This document shows positions 46,747-55,130 of a DNA stretch of 64,000 nucleotides, in pieces. Each line of letters opens with the position of its first letter. Position 1 is the stretch's first letter. The DNA lies in assembly GCA_902552345.1 (NCBI GenBank), contig CACDGO010000002.1, positions 141,501 to 205,500 on the forward strand. Direction: 5' to 3'. The position numbers and the translations under genes are program-made. The notes beneath the pieces were generated by a model, which was given only the letters and a program-made list of their open reading frames with translations, was not told the DNA's origin and searched no databases. Source of the DNA: an uncultured Pelagibacteraceae bacterium. GTDB taxonomy: Bacteria; Pseudomonadota; Alphaproteobacteria; Pelagibacterales; Pelagibacteraceae.

Positions 46747-47449
46747 ATCTTTTTAAATTCTTTTTCTTAATTCTAATGATTTCTGTCTTGTATTTCATTA
46801 GAAAAATTAGCGCACAATACAAAATTAATACAAAAAACATAAGAAATAAAGGCGTTAACATTGAGGAATGTATTGTACTGGTTCCAGTAATCTTAATACT
46901 TGCAGGTTGGTGTAGCGTGTTCCACCATTCCACGGAGTATTTAATGATTGGGATATTTATTATGCCAATAATTGCAACAATACTTGAGATTTTGTTTGCT
47001 TTATCATCGTCATCAAAAAATTTATGTATAACAATTAAAACTAAATAAAATAGTGCCATAATTACCATAGAGGTTATCCTTGCATCCCAGACCCAAAAAG
47101 TTCCCCATGTAGGCTGACCCCAAATTGATCCAGTTACTATTGCTATACAAGTAAACATTAAGCCTATTGGTGCAATGCTCTTTGTTATCAATTTTAAATT
47201 TTTAATTTTAAAGATAAAATTCAAAATAGATAAAATGGCTATACAGCTGAAGGAAGCAAGACTTATCCAGGCCGCTGGTACATGCACATACATTATCCTT
47301 ACACTATCGCCTTGTAGGTAATCAGGGGGAGAAAAAATTAATGCAAATGATAGAGCAATTAACAATAAAACAAAAAATATCGAATTAATAAAATTTATTA
47401 ATTTTTCTATTATAGCGAAAATATAACTATTATGAAAAAAATTTAACAT
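46736..47449 (-). CDS. ccmC: Haem exporter/handling protein CcmC
   Basis: Transfers haem to CcmE. The protein has 237 aa with six TM segments. The WWD motif appears as WGTFWVWDARITSM, with the two haem-ligand His positions in MYVHVPAAW and WNTLHQPASI. It is the first gene of the ccmCDEFGH series. ccmA and ccmB are not adjacent. Confidence 0.95.
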   Translation of the reverse strand: MLNFFHNSYIFAIIEKLINFINSIFFVLLLIALSFALIFSPPDYLQGDSVRIMYVHVPAAWISLASFSCIAILSILNFIFKIKNLKLITKSIAPIGLMFTCIAIVTGSIWGQPTWGTFWVWDARITSMVIMALFYLVLIVIHKFFDDDDKANKISSIVAIIGIINIPIIKYSVEWWNTLHQPASIKITGTSTIHSSMLTPLFLMFFVLILYCALIFLMKYKTEIIRIKKKNLKRYDQ

Positions 47450-47496
47450 TCAATTTAACTACTATAATAATATTTTTTTGTGAAGTTCTATTATAC

Positions 47497-47548
47497 GCCC
47501 AATTAAGAATTGGAGGGAGTAATATAAGAATTTTATTCTCAATTGGGC
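47497..47548 (-). ncRNA. 14-bp stem-loop with CCUCC loop between hspQ and ccmC
   Basis: On the minus strand, GCCCAATTGAGAAT (47548-47535) pairs along its whole length with ATTCTTAATTGGGC (47510-47497), using one G-U pair. On the plus strand that pair becomes an A-C mismatch, so the minus strand is the likely RNA. The 24-base loop contains ACTCCCTCC, complementary to a Shine-Dalgarno and like the anti-SD loops of some alphaproteobacterial sRNAs. TATAAT occurs on the minus strand at 47566-47561, just before the stem, and at 47495-47490, just after it. It is either a small RNA or part of the ccmC leader. Confidence 0.5.
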
Positions 47549-47623
47549 TTAAACTCTAATATTATAGAAAATCTCTGTGTTCTATATTAGAACAAATATT
47601 GTTTTATTTTAGGCGTGATAAAT
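47549..47623 (-). other. A/T-rich remainder of the hspQ-ccmC gap with a short hairpin
   Basis: It contains a perfect 6-bp hairpin GTTCTA-TAT-TAGAAC at 47579-47593. This lies about 30 bases after the hspQ stop on the minus strand and may be the hspQ 3' end. It lacks a run of T after it, so it is not a clear intrinsic terminator. Confidence 0.3.
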
Positions 47624-47947
47624 TTAATTAGAGATTTTAAAGTAATTAGCACCTTTTTTGCCTGAAAAAATTTCTTCAATTAAAGGATGCTTGACTGGTT
47701 CTTTTGACTTATCTAGCAATAAATTTTGTTCTGAAACATAGGCCTCGTAAGTTACTTCGTTGCTTTCAGCTAATAAGTGATAAAAAGGTTGATCTTTTCT
47801 AGGTCTAACTTCCTTAGGAATGGATTGATACCATTCTTCAGAATTATTAAACTCGAAATCAACATCATAGATTACACCCCTAAAATCAAAGTGACGGTGC
47901 TTAACGACTTCACCAATTGAAAATTTTGCACTATTACTTACTGCCAT
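47624..47947 (-). CDS. hspQ: HspQ/YccV-like hemimethylated-DNA-binding family protein
   Basis: The protein has 107 aa. The family core is KFSIGEVVKHRHFDFRGVIY, DVDFEFNNSEEWYQSIP, QPFYHLLAESNE and YEAYVSEQNLL. In E. coli the protein binds hemimethylated DNA in vitro and acts as a specificity factor for Lon. The short C-terminal extension (EEIFSGKKGANYFKI) is common in alphaproteobacteria. It stands alone, with its own promoter in the divergent gap upstream. Confidence 0.9.
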   Translation of the reverse strand: MAVSNSAKFSIGEVVKHRHFDFRGVIYDVDFEFNNSEEWYQSIPKEVRPRKDQPFYHLLAESNEVTYEAYVSEQNLLLDKSKEPVKHPLIEEIFSGKKGANYFKISN

Positions 47948-48001
47948 ACCTAATAGTTAGTAATTTTTTTATTAAAATCAATATCTAATTTGTTTAAATT
48001 T

Positions 48002-48007
48002 TATAAT
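48002..48007 (+). promoter_or_regulatory. Consensus -10 box upstream of ispZ/yciB
   Basis: A perfect TATAAT lies 17 bases before the GTG start, giving a 5' leader of about 10 bases. No -35 consensus is found at 16-18 bases. Confidence 0.4.
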
Positions 48008-48024
48008 GTGTTAATCTATATGTT

Positions 48025-48570
48025 GTGAATAAGTCATTTTTAAAATTTATCACAGACTTTGGGCCATTATTAATTTTTTTCACAATATATTACAAGAATG
48101 ACAATAACCTCATAGTTGCTATTCCTCCTTTAATAGTAGCGACTATTGTTGCGGTTATAGTTATGTATTTTGTAGAAAAAAAAATTCCGTATGTTCCTTT
48201 AGTTGGAGGAATAATCATAACTCTTTTTGGAGGCCTAACTTTATACTTTAACAATCCAGTGTTTATTTATATGAAGCCAACAATTGTAAATATCATTTTT
48301 TCTGGAATATTAATTATCAGTAAAGTTTTTTTTCAAAGAAACTTTCTAAAGTTTTTTTTACAGACTGCTTTTCAATTAAATGATACTGGGTGGGATAAAT
48401 TAAACTTCAGATGGGCTTATTTTTTTATTTTTTTAGCTATATTGAATGAAATTATTTGGAGAACACAACCAGAAACTACTTGGGTAAACTTCAAAGTGTG
48501 GGGAATTTTACCAATAACTTTTATATTTACAGCTTTTCAAGTACCCCTCATAAATAAATATAAAATATGA
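48025..48570 (+). CDS. ispZ: Inner-membrane-spanning protein YciB/IspZ (septation protein A family)
   Basis: The protein has 181 aa with five TM segments. The opening FITDFGPLLIFFTIYY, the motif VGGIIITLFGGLTLYFNNP, MKPTIVNIIFSGIL and the late NEIIWRTQPETTWVNFKVWG all match the family, which keeps cell-envelope shape and septation. The start is GTG, with no Shine-Dalgarno. In many alphaproteobacteria it sits beside ftsY; here it is far from it and coupled to a DUF2794 gene (4-base overlap). Confidence 0.92.
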   Translation: MNKSFLKFITDFGPLLIFFTIYYKNDNNLIVAIPPLIVATIVAVIVMYFVEKKIPYVPLVGGIIITLFGGLTLYFNNPVFIYMKPTIVNIIFSGILIISKVFFQRNFLKFFLQTAFQLNDTGWDKLNFRWAYFFIFLAILNEIIWRTQPETTWVNFKVWGILPITFIFTAFQVPLINKYKI

Positions 48571-48914
48571 ACAAAATTAAATTAATTATAAATAATGATT
48601 TAAAAAAAAATGAAAAGGAGAGATTTTTTATTAAGAAAGAACTCCAATGTATTTTAAATCTTTATGCAAAAATGGTTTCGAATGGATCGTGGAAAGATTA
48701 CTCTTTTTCAACTGGAGTAAAAGAGGTTTCATTTGATGTTTACCAAAGAGCTTCGGAAAAGCCTGTGCTTAGAATTACTAAAAATCTTAGGCCCAATTAT
48801 TTTAATGAAAAGTATTTTATTAAAGACAAAGATGGAAAAATAATTAAAAAATCAGAGAATTTAAATCTTTTAATAGATAGAACTAGTTGGAATAAGCTAA
48901 GACTAATAAAATAA
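48567..48914 (+). CDS. DUF2794 family protein
   Basis: The protein has 115 aa. Recognised by FIKKELQCILNLYAKMVSNG, WKDYSFSTGVKEVSFDVYQR and LRITKNLRPNYFNEKYFI, the body of an alphaproteobacteria-restricted family of unknown function. The ATG overlaps the ispZ stop (ATGA). The stop touches the stop of the convergent BI-1 gene with no gap. Confidence 0.88.
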   Translation: MNKIKLIINNDLKKNEKERFFIKKELQCILNLYAKMVSNGSWKDYSFSTGVKEVSFDVYQRASEKPVLRITKNLRPNYFNEKYFIKDKDGKIIKKSENLNLLIDRTSWNKLRLIK

Positions 48915-49667
48915 TTATCTTCTTTGACCAAAAAGTCTTAAAAGCATTATGAAAAGATTTATAAAATCAAGGTAAAGTGTCAAAGCCCCCATAACAGCTT
49001 TTTTACCAATTAATTCACCGCTATCACTCACTAGATACATGTTCTTAATTTTTTGAGTATCGTAAGCAGTTAGACCTACAAAAACTAAAACTCCAATAAT
49101 TGATATAACAAAATACATCATTGAAGATTTCATGAAAATATTTACTAAAGAGGCAATTATTATTCCAAAAAGACCCATCATTAAAAATGATCCTAATTTT
49201 GTTAGATCTCTTTTAGTTGTATATCCATAAATGCTCATCGCACCAAAGGTACCTGCTGTGATAAAGAAAACTCTAGTTATACTAGCGCCAGTGTAAATTA
49301 AAAATATCGATGAAAGTGATGCTCCCATTAAAGCTGCAAAAACCCAAAAAGTAGTTTGTGCTTTTGCTGCAGACATTTTTGCAATTCCAAAACTCATGTA
49401 AAAAACTATTGCAAGGGGAGCTAACATTATAACCCATTTTAAGCCTGAGGCATAAATAGAGTTACCAAAACTTGTTAGTCCGACTATCTGTCCCTCAGTA
49501 GAAGTTACGACGGCCATTTTAAAAAATAACAAAGCTACAAATCCAGTCAGAAGCACACCAGATGCCATGTAGTTGTAAACTTTAAGCATGTATGAACGTA
49601 AACCTTGATCTATAATTGCTTCAGAAGCTGACGAACGGATTGTTGATCTTTGTTTATTAATTTCCAT
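48915..49667 (-). CDS. Bax inhibitor-1 family membrane protein (YbhL/YccA-like)
   Basis: About 250 aa with seven TM segments. I prefer the ATG at 49667 (MEINKQRSTIRSSASEAI), since the longer frame from 49709 begins with a stretch unlike other members. GLRSYMLKVYNYMASGV at the front and FVGLTAYDTQKIKNMY in the sixth-seventh TM region, holding the pH-sensing Asp, are typical. It probably acts as a Ca2+/proton leak channel or as an FtsH-associated factor, judging from relatives. Confidence 0.9.
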   Translation of the reverse strand: MEINKQRSTIRSSASEAIIDQGLRSYMLKVYNYMASGVLLTGFVALLFFKMAVVTSTEGQIVGLTSFGNSIYASGLKWVIMLAPLAIVFYMSFGIAKMSAAKAQTTFWVFAALMGASLSSIFLIYTGASITRVFFITAGTFGAMSIYGYTTKRDLTKLGSFLMMGLFGIIIASLVNIFMKSSMMYFVISIIGVLVFVGLTAYDTQKIKNMYLVSDSGELIGKKAVMGALTLYLDFINLFIMLLRLFGQRR

Positions 49668-49747
49668 ATATAAATATATAAGTTTTTTTAAATACTTTTC
49701 AATAGGCAAAAATTGACCTAAAAAACTGTTATAATTATTAAGTTTTT

Positions 49748-50785
49748 ATGAAATTTAAAAAATTGGGCACTACAGATTTAGATGTGAGCTTAATATGTTT
49801 AGGAACTATGACATGGGGCACACAAAATACTGAAAAGGATGCTTTTGAACAAATGGATTACTCCTTAAGTGAAGGGGTTAACTTTTTTGACACTGCAGAA
49901 CTTTACTCGGTGCCGCCTAACTCGGACTCTTATGGCAAAACCGAAGTAATGATTGGAAATTGGTTTGAAAAAAGAAAAAATAGAGAAAAAATAATTTTAG
50001 CTTCAAAAGTTGCAGGTCCAGGATGTAGTTGGATTAGAGGTGGAGGAAATAATTTTGATGAACAAACAATTGGAAAAGCAATCGATGGGAGTTTAAAAAG
50101 ATTAAAAACAGATTATATTGACTTGTACCAGCTGCATTGGCCCGAAAGATCAACCAATTACTTCGGCAAAAGAGATTATACTGTTGATAGTGATGAAGGA
50201 GAGTGGAATAGCTTTGAAAACGTTCTCGAAGCCCTAGAAAAATTTATTCAGAGCGGAAAAATTAGATACATTGGCATGTCAAATGAAACTCCATACGGTC
50301 TATCAAAATATATTGAATTATCTAAAAATAAAAAATTACCTCGGATGATGTCAGTACAAAACCCTTACAATTTAGTTAATAGAACTTATGAAATTGGAAT
50401 GTCTGAAATTTCAATTAGAGAAAGATGTGGACTTCTAGTCTATTATCCTCTTGCTACAGGTGCGCTATCTGGAAAATATAGAAATGGTCAAATGCCAAAA
50501 AATTCTAGACAAGCTTTATTCAAAGGTTGGGAAAGACATCTAAATCCTTTAGCTATGAAAGCATACGAGGAATATTATAAATTAGCTAAAGAAAGTAAAA
50601 TGACAATGGCTCAGTTAGCACAGGCTTTTGTAAACACCAGACCTTTTGTTACGAGTAATATTATAGGGGCAACAACAATGGAGCAATTAAAGGAAAATAT
50701 AGATAGTGTAAACATTGAACTATCCGATGAAATTTTAAAAAAAATTGATGTTATCCATAATAATAACCCAAATCCATCTCCTTAA
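49748..50785 (+). CDS. Aldo/keto reductase
   Basis: NADP-dependent oxidoreductase with a TIM barrel, 345 aa. The catalytic tetrad is visible: Asp and Tyr in NFFDTAELYSVPP, Lys in ILASKVAGPG, His in LYQLHWPERS. It resembles the Tas group (LGTMTWGTQN, YYPLATGALSGKYRNG, IIGATTMEQL). The substrate is unknown. A TATAAT at 49730-49735 lies 12 bases before the ATG, so the leader is very short. Confidence 0.92.
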   Translation: MKFKKLGTTDLDVSLICLGTMTWGTQNTEKDAFEQMDYSLSEGVNFFDTAELYSVPPNSDSYGKTEVMIGNWFEKRKNREKIILASKVAGPGCSWIRGGGNNFDEQTIGKAIDGSLKRLKTDYIDLYQLHWPERSTNYFGKRDYTVDSDEGEWNSFENVLEALEKFIQSGKIRYIGMSNETPYGLSKYIELSKNKKLPRMMSVQNPYNLVNRTYEIGMSEISIRERCGLLVYYPLATGALSGKYRNGQMPKNSRQALFKGWERHLNPLAMKAYEEYYKLAKESKMTMAQLAQAFVNTRPFVTSNIIGATTMEQLKENIDSVNIELSDEILKKIDVIHNNNPNPSP

Positions 50786-50828
50786 TACAAGGCATTGAAA
50801 TAGATAATTTTTAGTATAAAAATAAAAT

Positions 50829-51329
50829 ATGTCTGTTAAAAAAATTTTTATAATACTAATTCTATGTTTATTTTCTGTTAATTCTTTTGCCGTTACGCCA
50901 AGATCAACTGGAAAATATAAAAACTGGGAAAGCTTTGTAGCAGAAACTGATAAGGGAAAAATTTGCTTCGCTCAAACTGTTCCGACTAAAAGAGCGCCAG
51001 CTGCTGTAAAAAGAAATAAATCAAAATTATTTGTAGCTTTTAGGCCCTCAGAAGAAATCAAAGATGAAGTGAGTTTAACAAGTGGCCATGATTATAAGAC
51101 ATCAAGTGTAACCGCTAGCTCTGGAAAAAGAAGATACTCTTTTTTTTCACAGAAAGATTTTGCTTGGCTATTGGATGATCAGGAAGAGAAAAAATTTATT
51201 CAATTGATGAAAAAAGCAACTGACATAATTGTAAAAGCAAGAACCACAAAAGGAGCTGAGACAACTGATCACTATTCTATGATGGGATTCACAAAGGCGT
51301 ATAACACGGCAAAAAAAACTTGCAGCTAA
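50829..51329 (+). CDS. Invasion-associated locus B (IalB)-like exported protein
   Basis: The protein has 166 aa. The signal peptide ends near SFA (residues 1-21). The mature part has WESFVAETDKGKICFA, FVAFRPSEEIKDEVS, the late GFTKAYNTAKKTC and two cysteines that could pair. IalB-like proteins are widespread in alphaproteobacteria, with unclear periplasmic function; the name comes from Bartonella and should not be read as virulence here. The stop is directly followed by argG. Confidence 0.8.
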   Translation: MSVKKIFIILILCLFSVNSFAVTPRSTGKYKNWESFVAETDKGKICFAQTVPTKRAPAAVKRNKSKLFVAFRPSEEIKDEVSLTSGHDYKTSSVTASSGKRRYSFFSQKDFAWLLDDQEEKKFIQLMKKATDIIVKARTTKGAETTDHYSMMGFTKAYNTAKKTCS

Positions 51330-52514
51330 ATGAAAAAAATTGTTTTAGCCTACTCAGGTGGTTTGGATACATCTATAATTTTGAGATGGTTACAAGAAAA
51401 TTATAAAGCTGAAGTAATTGCTTACACCTCTGATATTGGACAAGTTTTAGATAAAAAAAAAATTATTAAAAATGCTAAAAGACTAGGTGTAAAAAAAATA
51501 ATTATTGAAAATTTAAAAAATATCTTTGTGAAAGATTATGTTTTCCCTATGATAAGAGCTCATGCAGTTTATGAAGGAGTATATTTATTAGGCACATCTA
51601 TTGCCAGGCCGTTAATTGCAAAAAGACAAGTTGAAATTGCAAAAAAATTTAAGGCTTTTGCAGTTTCGCATGGCGCGACTGGAAAAGGTAACGATCAAGT
51701 AAGATTCGAGCTGGGTTACTCATATTTTGGTAAAAATAAGATTAAAACTATAGCGCCATGGAGAGAATGGAAATTACAATCAAGAGCAGATTTAATTAAA
51801 TACGCTAAAAAAAATAATATACCAATTCCTAAAGATAAAAAGGGAGCACCGCCATTTTCTGTAGATGACAATATTTTTCATACATCAACTGAAGGCAAGA
51901 TTTTAGAGGACCCAAAAAACTCTGCTCCTGAATTTATTTATCAGAGAACAGTTTCACCACAAAAAGCTCCTAATAGACCTACAAAAGTAAAAATTACTTT
52001 TAAGAACAGTGATCCAATTGCAGTAAATGGAAAAAAATTAAGTCCTGAAAAGCTTTTAAGTAAATTGAATATTCTGGCTGGAAAAAATGGAATAGGGAGA
52101 GTTGATCTTGTTGAAAATAGATTTATTGGGATTAAATCCAGAGGTGTTTACGAAACTCCAGGTGGTACTGTGTTATATACTGCACATAGAGCTATAGAGT
52201 CTGTAACTCTTGATAAAGAAACCGCTCATAAAAAAGAGAGAATAATGCCAGAGTATGCTGAGCTGGTATATAACGGTTACTGGTTTTCGAAAAAAAGATT
52301 AAAATTACAAAGACTTATTGATAAAAAAAGAAACAAAGTGTCTGGTGATATTATTTTAAGTTTATGCAAGGGGAACGTAACTATTTTATCAAGAAGGACA
52401 AAAAATAAAGCTTATTCAATGAAAAAAGTTTCTTTTGAGGAGAATAAAACGTTTAATAAAAGAAAAGTTGAAAATTTCATAAAATTTCACTCTAAACAGT
52501 TAAATAAAGCTTAA
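51330..52514 (+). CDS. argG: Argininosuccinate synthase
   Basis: Joins citrulline and aspartate in arginine synthesis. The protein has 394 aa. The ATP-PPi motif AYSGGLDTSIILRWL and the conserved KFKAFAVSHGATGKGNDQVRFE with WREWKLQSRADLI are intact. The start codon follows the preceding stop immediately. No argH lies nearby. Confidence 0.97.
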   Translation: MKKIVLAYSGGLDTSIILRWLQENYKAEVIAYTSDIGQVLDKKKIIKNAKRLGVKKIIIENLKNIFVKDYVFPMIRAHAVYEGVYLLGTSIARPLIAKRQVEIAKKFKAFAVSHGATGKGNDQVRFELGYSYFGKNKIKTIAPWREWKLQSRADLIKYAKKNNIPIPKDKKGAPPFSVDDNIFHTSTEGKILEDPKNSAPEFIYQRTVSPQKAPNRPTKVKITFKNSDPIAVNGKKLSPEKLLSKLNILAGKNGIGRVDLVENRFIGIKSRGVYETPGGTVLYTAHRAIESVTLDKETAHKKERIMPEYAELVYNGYWFSKKRLKLQRLIDKKRNKVSGDIILSLCKGNVTILSRRTKNKAYSMKKVSFEENKTFNKRKVENFIKFHSKQLNKA

Positions 52515-52536
52515 ATTTTTGATAGATTAATATCTA

Positions 52537-52923
52537 ATGAACAGTTCGATTCGAAATATTCAGTTAGTTGCGGTTATAGTGGTTCTTGTATCAACTATTA
52601 TTGCTTTCTTTTTAGAAATGAAAGAAATGTACGAAAACAAAGATATCACATTAGCTGATTTGCTCTTAATGTTCATTTATATCGAAGTAATTGGTTTAGT
52701 GAGATCTTATTGGGAAACTCAATCCGTAAGAATAACATATCCTTTAATCATAGCTATTACAGCGCTAGCTCGGTTTATAATATTACAAGATAAAGAGAGT
52801 GACCCTGCAAACTTAATTTATATTTCTTTAGCTATTTTAATAGTTGCGATTGCTACAGTTATTATAAGATTTAGAAATAGTAAGTACTTAAAAATTGAAA
52901 AGTCTAGGTCAAGCGAGCTTTAA
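52537..52923 (+). CDS. psiE: PsiE-family membrane protein
   Basis: The protein has 128 aa with four TM segments and a basic C-terminus. It matches the phosphate-starvation-inducible E family through IIAFFLEMKEMYEN, LLLMFIYIEVIGLVRSYWE and the central arginine/glutamate pattern. The function is unknown even in E. coli; no Pho box was recognised upstream. It follows argG by 22 bases and overlaps the 3' end of convergent folD by 20 bases. Confidence 0.82.
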   Translation: MNSSIRNIQLVAVIVVLVSTIIAFFLEMKEMYENKDITLADLLLMFIYIEVIGLVRSYWETQSVRITYPLIIAITALARFIILQDKESDPANLIYISLAILIVAIATVIIRFRNSKYLKIEKSRSSEL

Positions 52924-53746
52924 AACACGTTAAAGTATTCTTTAATAAACATGCAATCGTCATTGGTCCTACGCCTCCAGGAACAGGAGTTATTGCTTTA
53001 ACATTATCTTTTAATTCATCAAAATTAACATCTCCTACTATTTTTTCTCCTACTTTATTAATGCCAACATCTATAACAATTGCATTTTTTTTTACCCAAT
53101 CTTTTTTGATTAAATTTGGAACCCCGACAGCTGCTACTAAAATATCTGCCTTGAGGCACTCATTTTTTAAATTATTTGTTTTTGAGTGAACTATAGTTAC
53201 TGAGCAATTTTCCTTTAATAATAATTGAGCCATTGGTTTACCATTTAAATTAGATCTTCCTATTATAACAGCATGTTTGCCTGCTAAATTTGACTCTATT
53301 TTTTTAATCAATAAAAGACATCCCAAAGGTGTACAAGGAACGATTGAGTCATAACCAGATGAAAGATTGCCAACATTTACTGGATTAAAACCGTCTACGT
53401 CTTTGGATGGATTAATTGCATTAATAATTTTCTCTTTACTTATATGGCTAGGCAATGGAAGCTGAACTAAGATACCAGAAATTTCATCGTTTTTATTCAA
53501 TTCTTCAATTTTTTCTAAAATATCTTTCTCACTCACATTTTTTGGATATCTAATTATTTCAGAGTTAATGCCAACTTCTCTAGCACTTTTTTCTTTATTT
53601 TTTACGTATATTAAACTGGGCGCAAAATCTCCGATCAAGATAACTGTAAGACTGGGTGTTTTACCGCTCTTTTTCTTTAAATCTGAAATTTCTTTTTTAA
53701 TTTCATTTCTAATAATCTCCGCTTGTTTTTTTCCATCAATAATCAT
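52904..53746 (-). CDS. folD: Methylenetetrahydrofolate dehydrogenase/cyclohydrolase
   Basis: Bifunctional enzyme of one-carbon metabolism, 280 aa. The active-site lysine lies in YVKNKEKSAREVGI, and PSKDVDGFNPVNVGNL and the Rossmann GRSNLNGKPMAQLLL are characteristic, with TPVPGGVGPMTIACLL near the end. It overlaps yggT by 4 bases at its start. Confidence 0.96.
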   Translation of the reverse strand: MIIDGKKQAEIIRNEIKKEISDLKKKSGKTPSLTVILIGDFAPSLIYVKNKEKSAREVGINSEIIRYPKNVSEKDILEKIEELNKNDEISGILVQLPLPSHISKEKIINAINPSKDVDGFNPVNVGNLSSGYDSIVPCTPLGCLLLIKKIESNLAGKHAVIIGRSNLNGKPMAQLLLKENCSVTIVHSKTNNLKNECLKADILVAAVGVPNLIKKDWVKKNAIVIDVGINKVGEKIVGDVNFDELKDNVKAITPVPGGVGPMTIACLLKNTLTCFKARLT

Positions 53747-54039
53747 CTTAAAAATAGTCCTGGTGCAAACATTTCAAAAACTAAATTCCTAAAAAACATC
53801 AATCCTAAAATCAGTATCACTGGAGAGATATCTATAGACCCTAAGTTGGGTAAAAATCTTCTGATAAAGTTTAAAGGTGGAGCTGTAAGTTTGTAAGAAA
53901 CGTCTAAAACAGAATATACAAACCTATTACTTGTATTTAAAACATTAAAAGCAACCAGCCAACTAAATATTACGTGAATAATTAATATCCAAATGTAAAG
54001 GCTAATTATATTGTCGAATAGAATTAATATCGACTTCAT
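53743..54039 (-). CDS. yggT: YggT family membrane protein
   Basis: The protein has 98 aa with two TM segments. Hallmarks are IIHVIFSWLVAF, YSVLDVSYKLTAPPLNFIRRFLP and GSIDISPVILILGL. Function unclear (osmotic stress or envelope in other bacteria). It shares one base with mscS and overlaps folD by 4 bases. Confidence 0.9.
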   Translation of the reverse strand: MKSILILFDNIISLYIWILIIHVIFSWLVAFNVLNTSNRFVYSVLDVSYKLTAPPLNFIRRFLPNLGSIDISPVILILGLMFFRNLVFEMFAPGLFLR

Positions 54040-55130
54040 TAATTTTTCTCCACATAAACTGATGTACTTGGAAAAGCAAAAGACGCATTATTTTTTTCTA
54101 CTATATTTTTTATTTCAAGGGCTAAAAGATCTTTAACCTTCATCCACTCTAAGTATTTTGTGGTTTTAGTAAAACATATTAGTTTAATGTCTATTGAACT
54201 TGCAGCAAATTGATCGATTTTCACTGATAGCATTGTATTTTCTGATTTTGAAAAAAATTCACTATTTTTTATAAAATTTTCTATCTGTTGTTTGATATCA
54301 ATTAATTGTTTGCTTGTTGTTCTATACTCCAGACCTATAATCCAATTAATCCTCCTATTGGTAATTAAAGAATTATTTATTACTGCTTTTTCTGCAAACT
54401 GAAAATTAGGGATTGTTGCAAGAGATTTGTCAAATCTTCTAACAACTGTAGATCTAAAACCTATTGATTCAACTGTGCCTTCAATAACATCTTCAACATA
54501 TATCCAATCTCCAACTTTAAATCTTTTCTCGACTAAAACTAATATACCTGAAATTAAATTTTTAAATAAATCTTGTGCTCCGAGTGCAACGGCAACACCA
54601 AATAGTCCTAGTCCGGCTATAATTGGTCCAATTTTAATTCCCCAAAGTTCTAAAACAGCCGCTAATCCTAGAATTATTATTAAGACCTTTAGAGCTTTGA
54701 TAATCCAATTAACTAAATCCCTTGAAAGTAAATCACTGACTGATTTTACAACAGTTGAAAAAGGTCCAATGATTTGGTGAAAGGTCCAGAATATAAGAAT
54801 TGTAATTAAAGAACGATTAATAGTTTCTAAAAAATCTGCAGCTTGAGTTTCAATAGTTAGATAACTAGTAGCTACAAAAAAACCTAATACGATCGGAAAA
54901 AACTTAGCTGGCCCTTCCATGGACTTTACAAGGGTATTATCAAAGTTATTTGAGGTTTTTGATACGTAATTCTCCAATCTTTTAATAACGAATTTTGAAA
55001 AAATTCCTCTTAAAAAAAGAAAAAATAAAAAAATTATTAAAGCAATAATAATATCGGAAATATTAACTCCTGAAATACCTTTATTCCAAACATCTAAAAA
55101 TAATATCTTAAAATTTTGCAATACTTCCAT
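54039..55130 (-). CDS. mscS: MscS-family mechanosensitive ion channel
   Basis: The protein has 363 aa with about five TM segments. The pore-helix region GIKIGPIIAGLGLFGVALALG-type (here GVAVALGAQDLFKNLISG) is followed by the beta domain GDWIYVEDVIEGTVESIGFRS and NFQFAEKAVINNS. It opens on membrane tension to release solutes. Members with two extra N-terminal TMs, as here, are common in alphaproteobacteria. It abuts hemD with no gap. Confidence 0.93.
   Translation of the reverse strand: MEVLQNFKILFLDVWNKGISGVNISDIIIALIIFLFFLFLRGIFSKFVIKRLENYVSKTSNNFDNTLVKSMEGPAKFFPIVLGFFVATSYLTIETQAADFLETINRSLITILIFWTFHQIIGPFSTVVKSVSDLLSRDLVNWIIKALKVLIIILGLAAVLELWGIKIGPIIAGLGLFGVAVALGAQDLFKNLISGILVLVEKRFKVGDWIYVEDVIEGTVESIGFRSTVVRRFDKSLATIPNFQFAEKAVINNSLITNRRINWIIGLEYRTTSKQLIDIKQQIENFIKNSEFFSKSENTMLSVKIDQFAASSIDIKLICFTKTTKYLEWMKVKDLLALEIKNIVEKNNASFAFPSTSVYVEKN

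Noticed and set aside
47486..47593. 6S RNA gene
   Set aside because: There is a long stem with an opening, but no 160-200 base closed structure with a central bubble, and the hairpin with pyrimidine loop is too short for 6S.
49713..49735. TTGACC and TATAAT as a promoter pair for the aldo/keto reductase
   Set aside because: The spacing is only 11 bases, too short for sigma70. The TATAAT alone may still be a -10.
50829..51329. IalB-like protein as a virulence factor
   Set aside because: The name derives from Bartonella, but the family is widespread in free-living alphaproteobacteria, and nothing in the window suggests a host-associated life.
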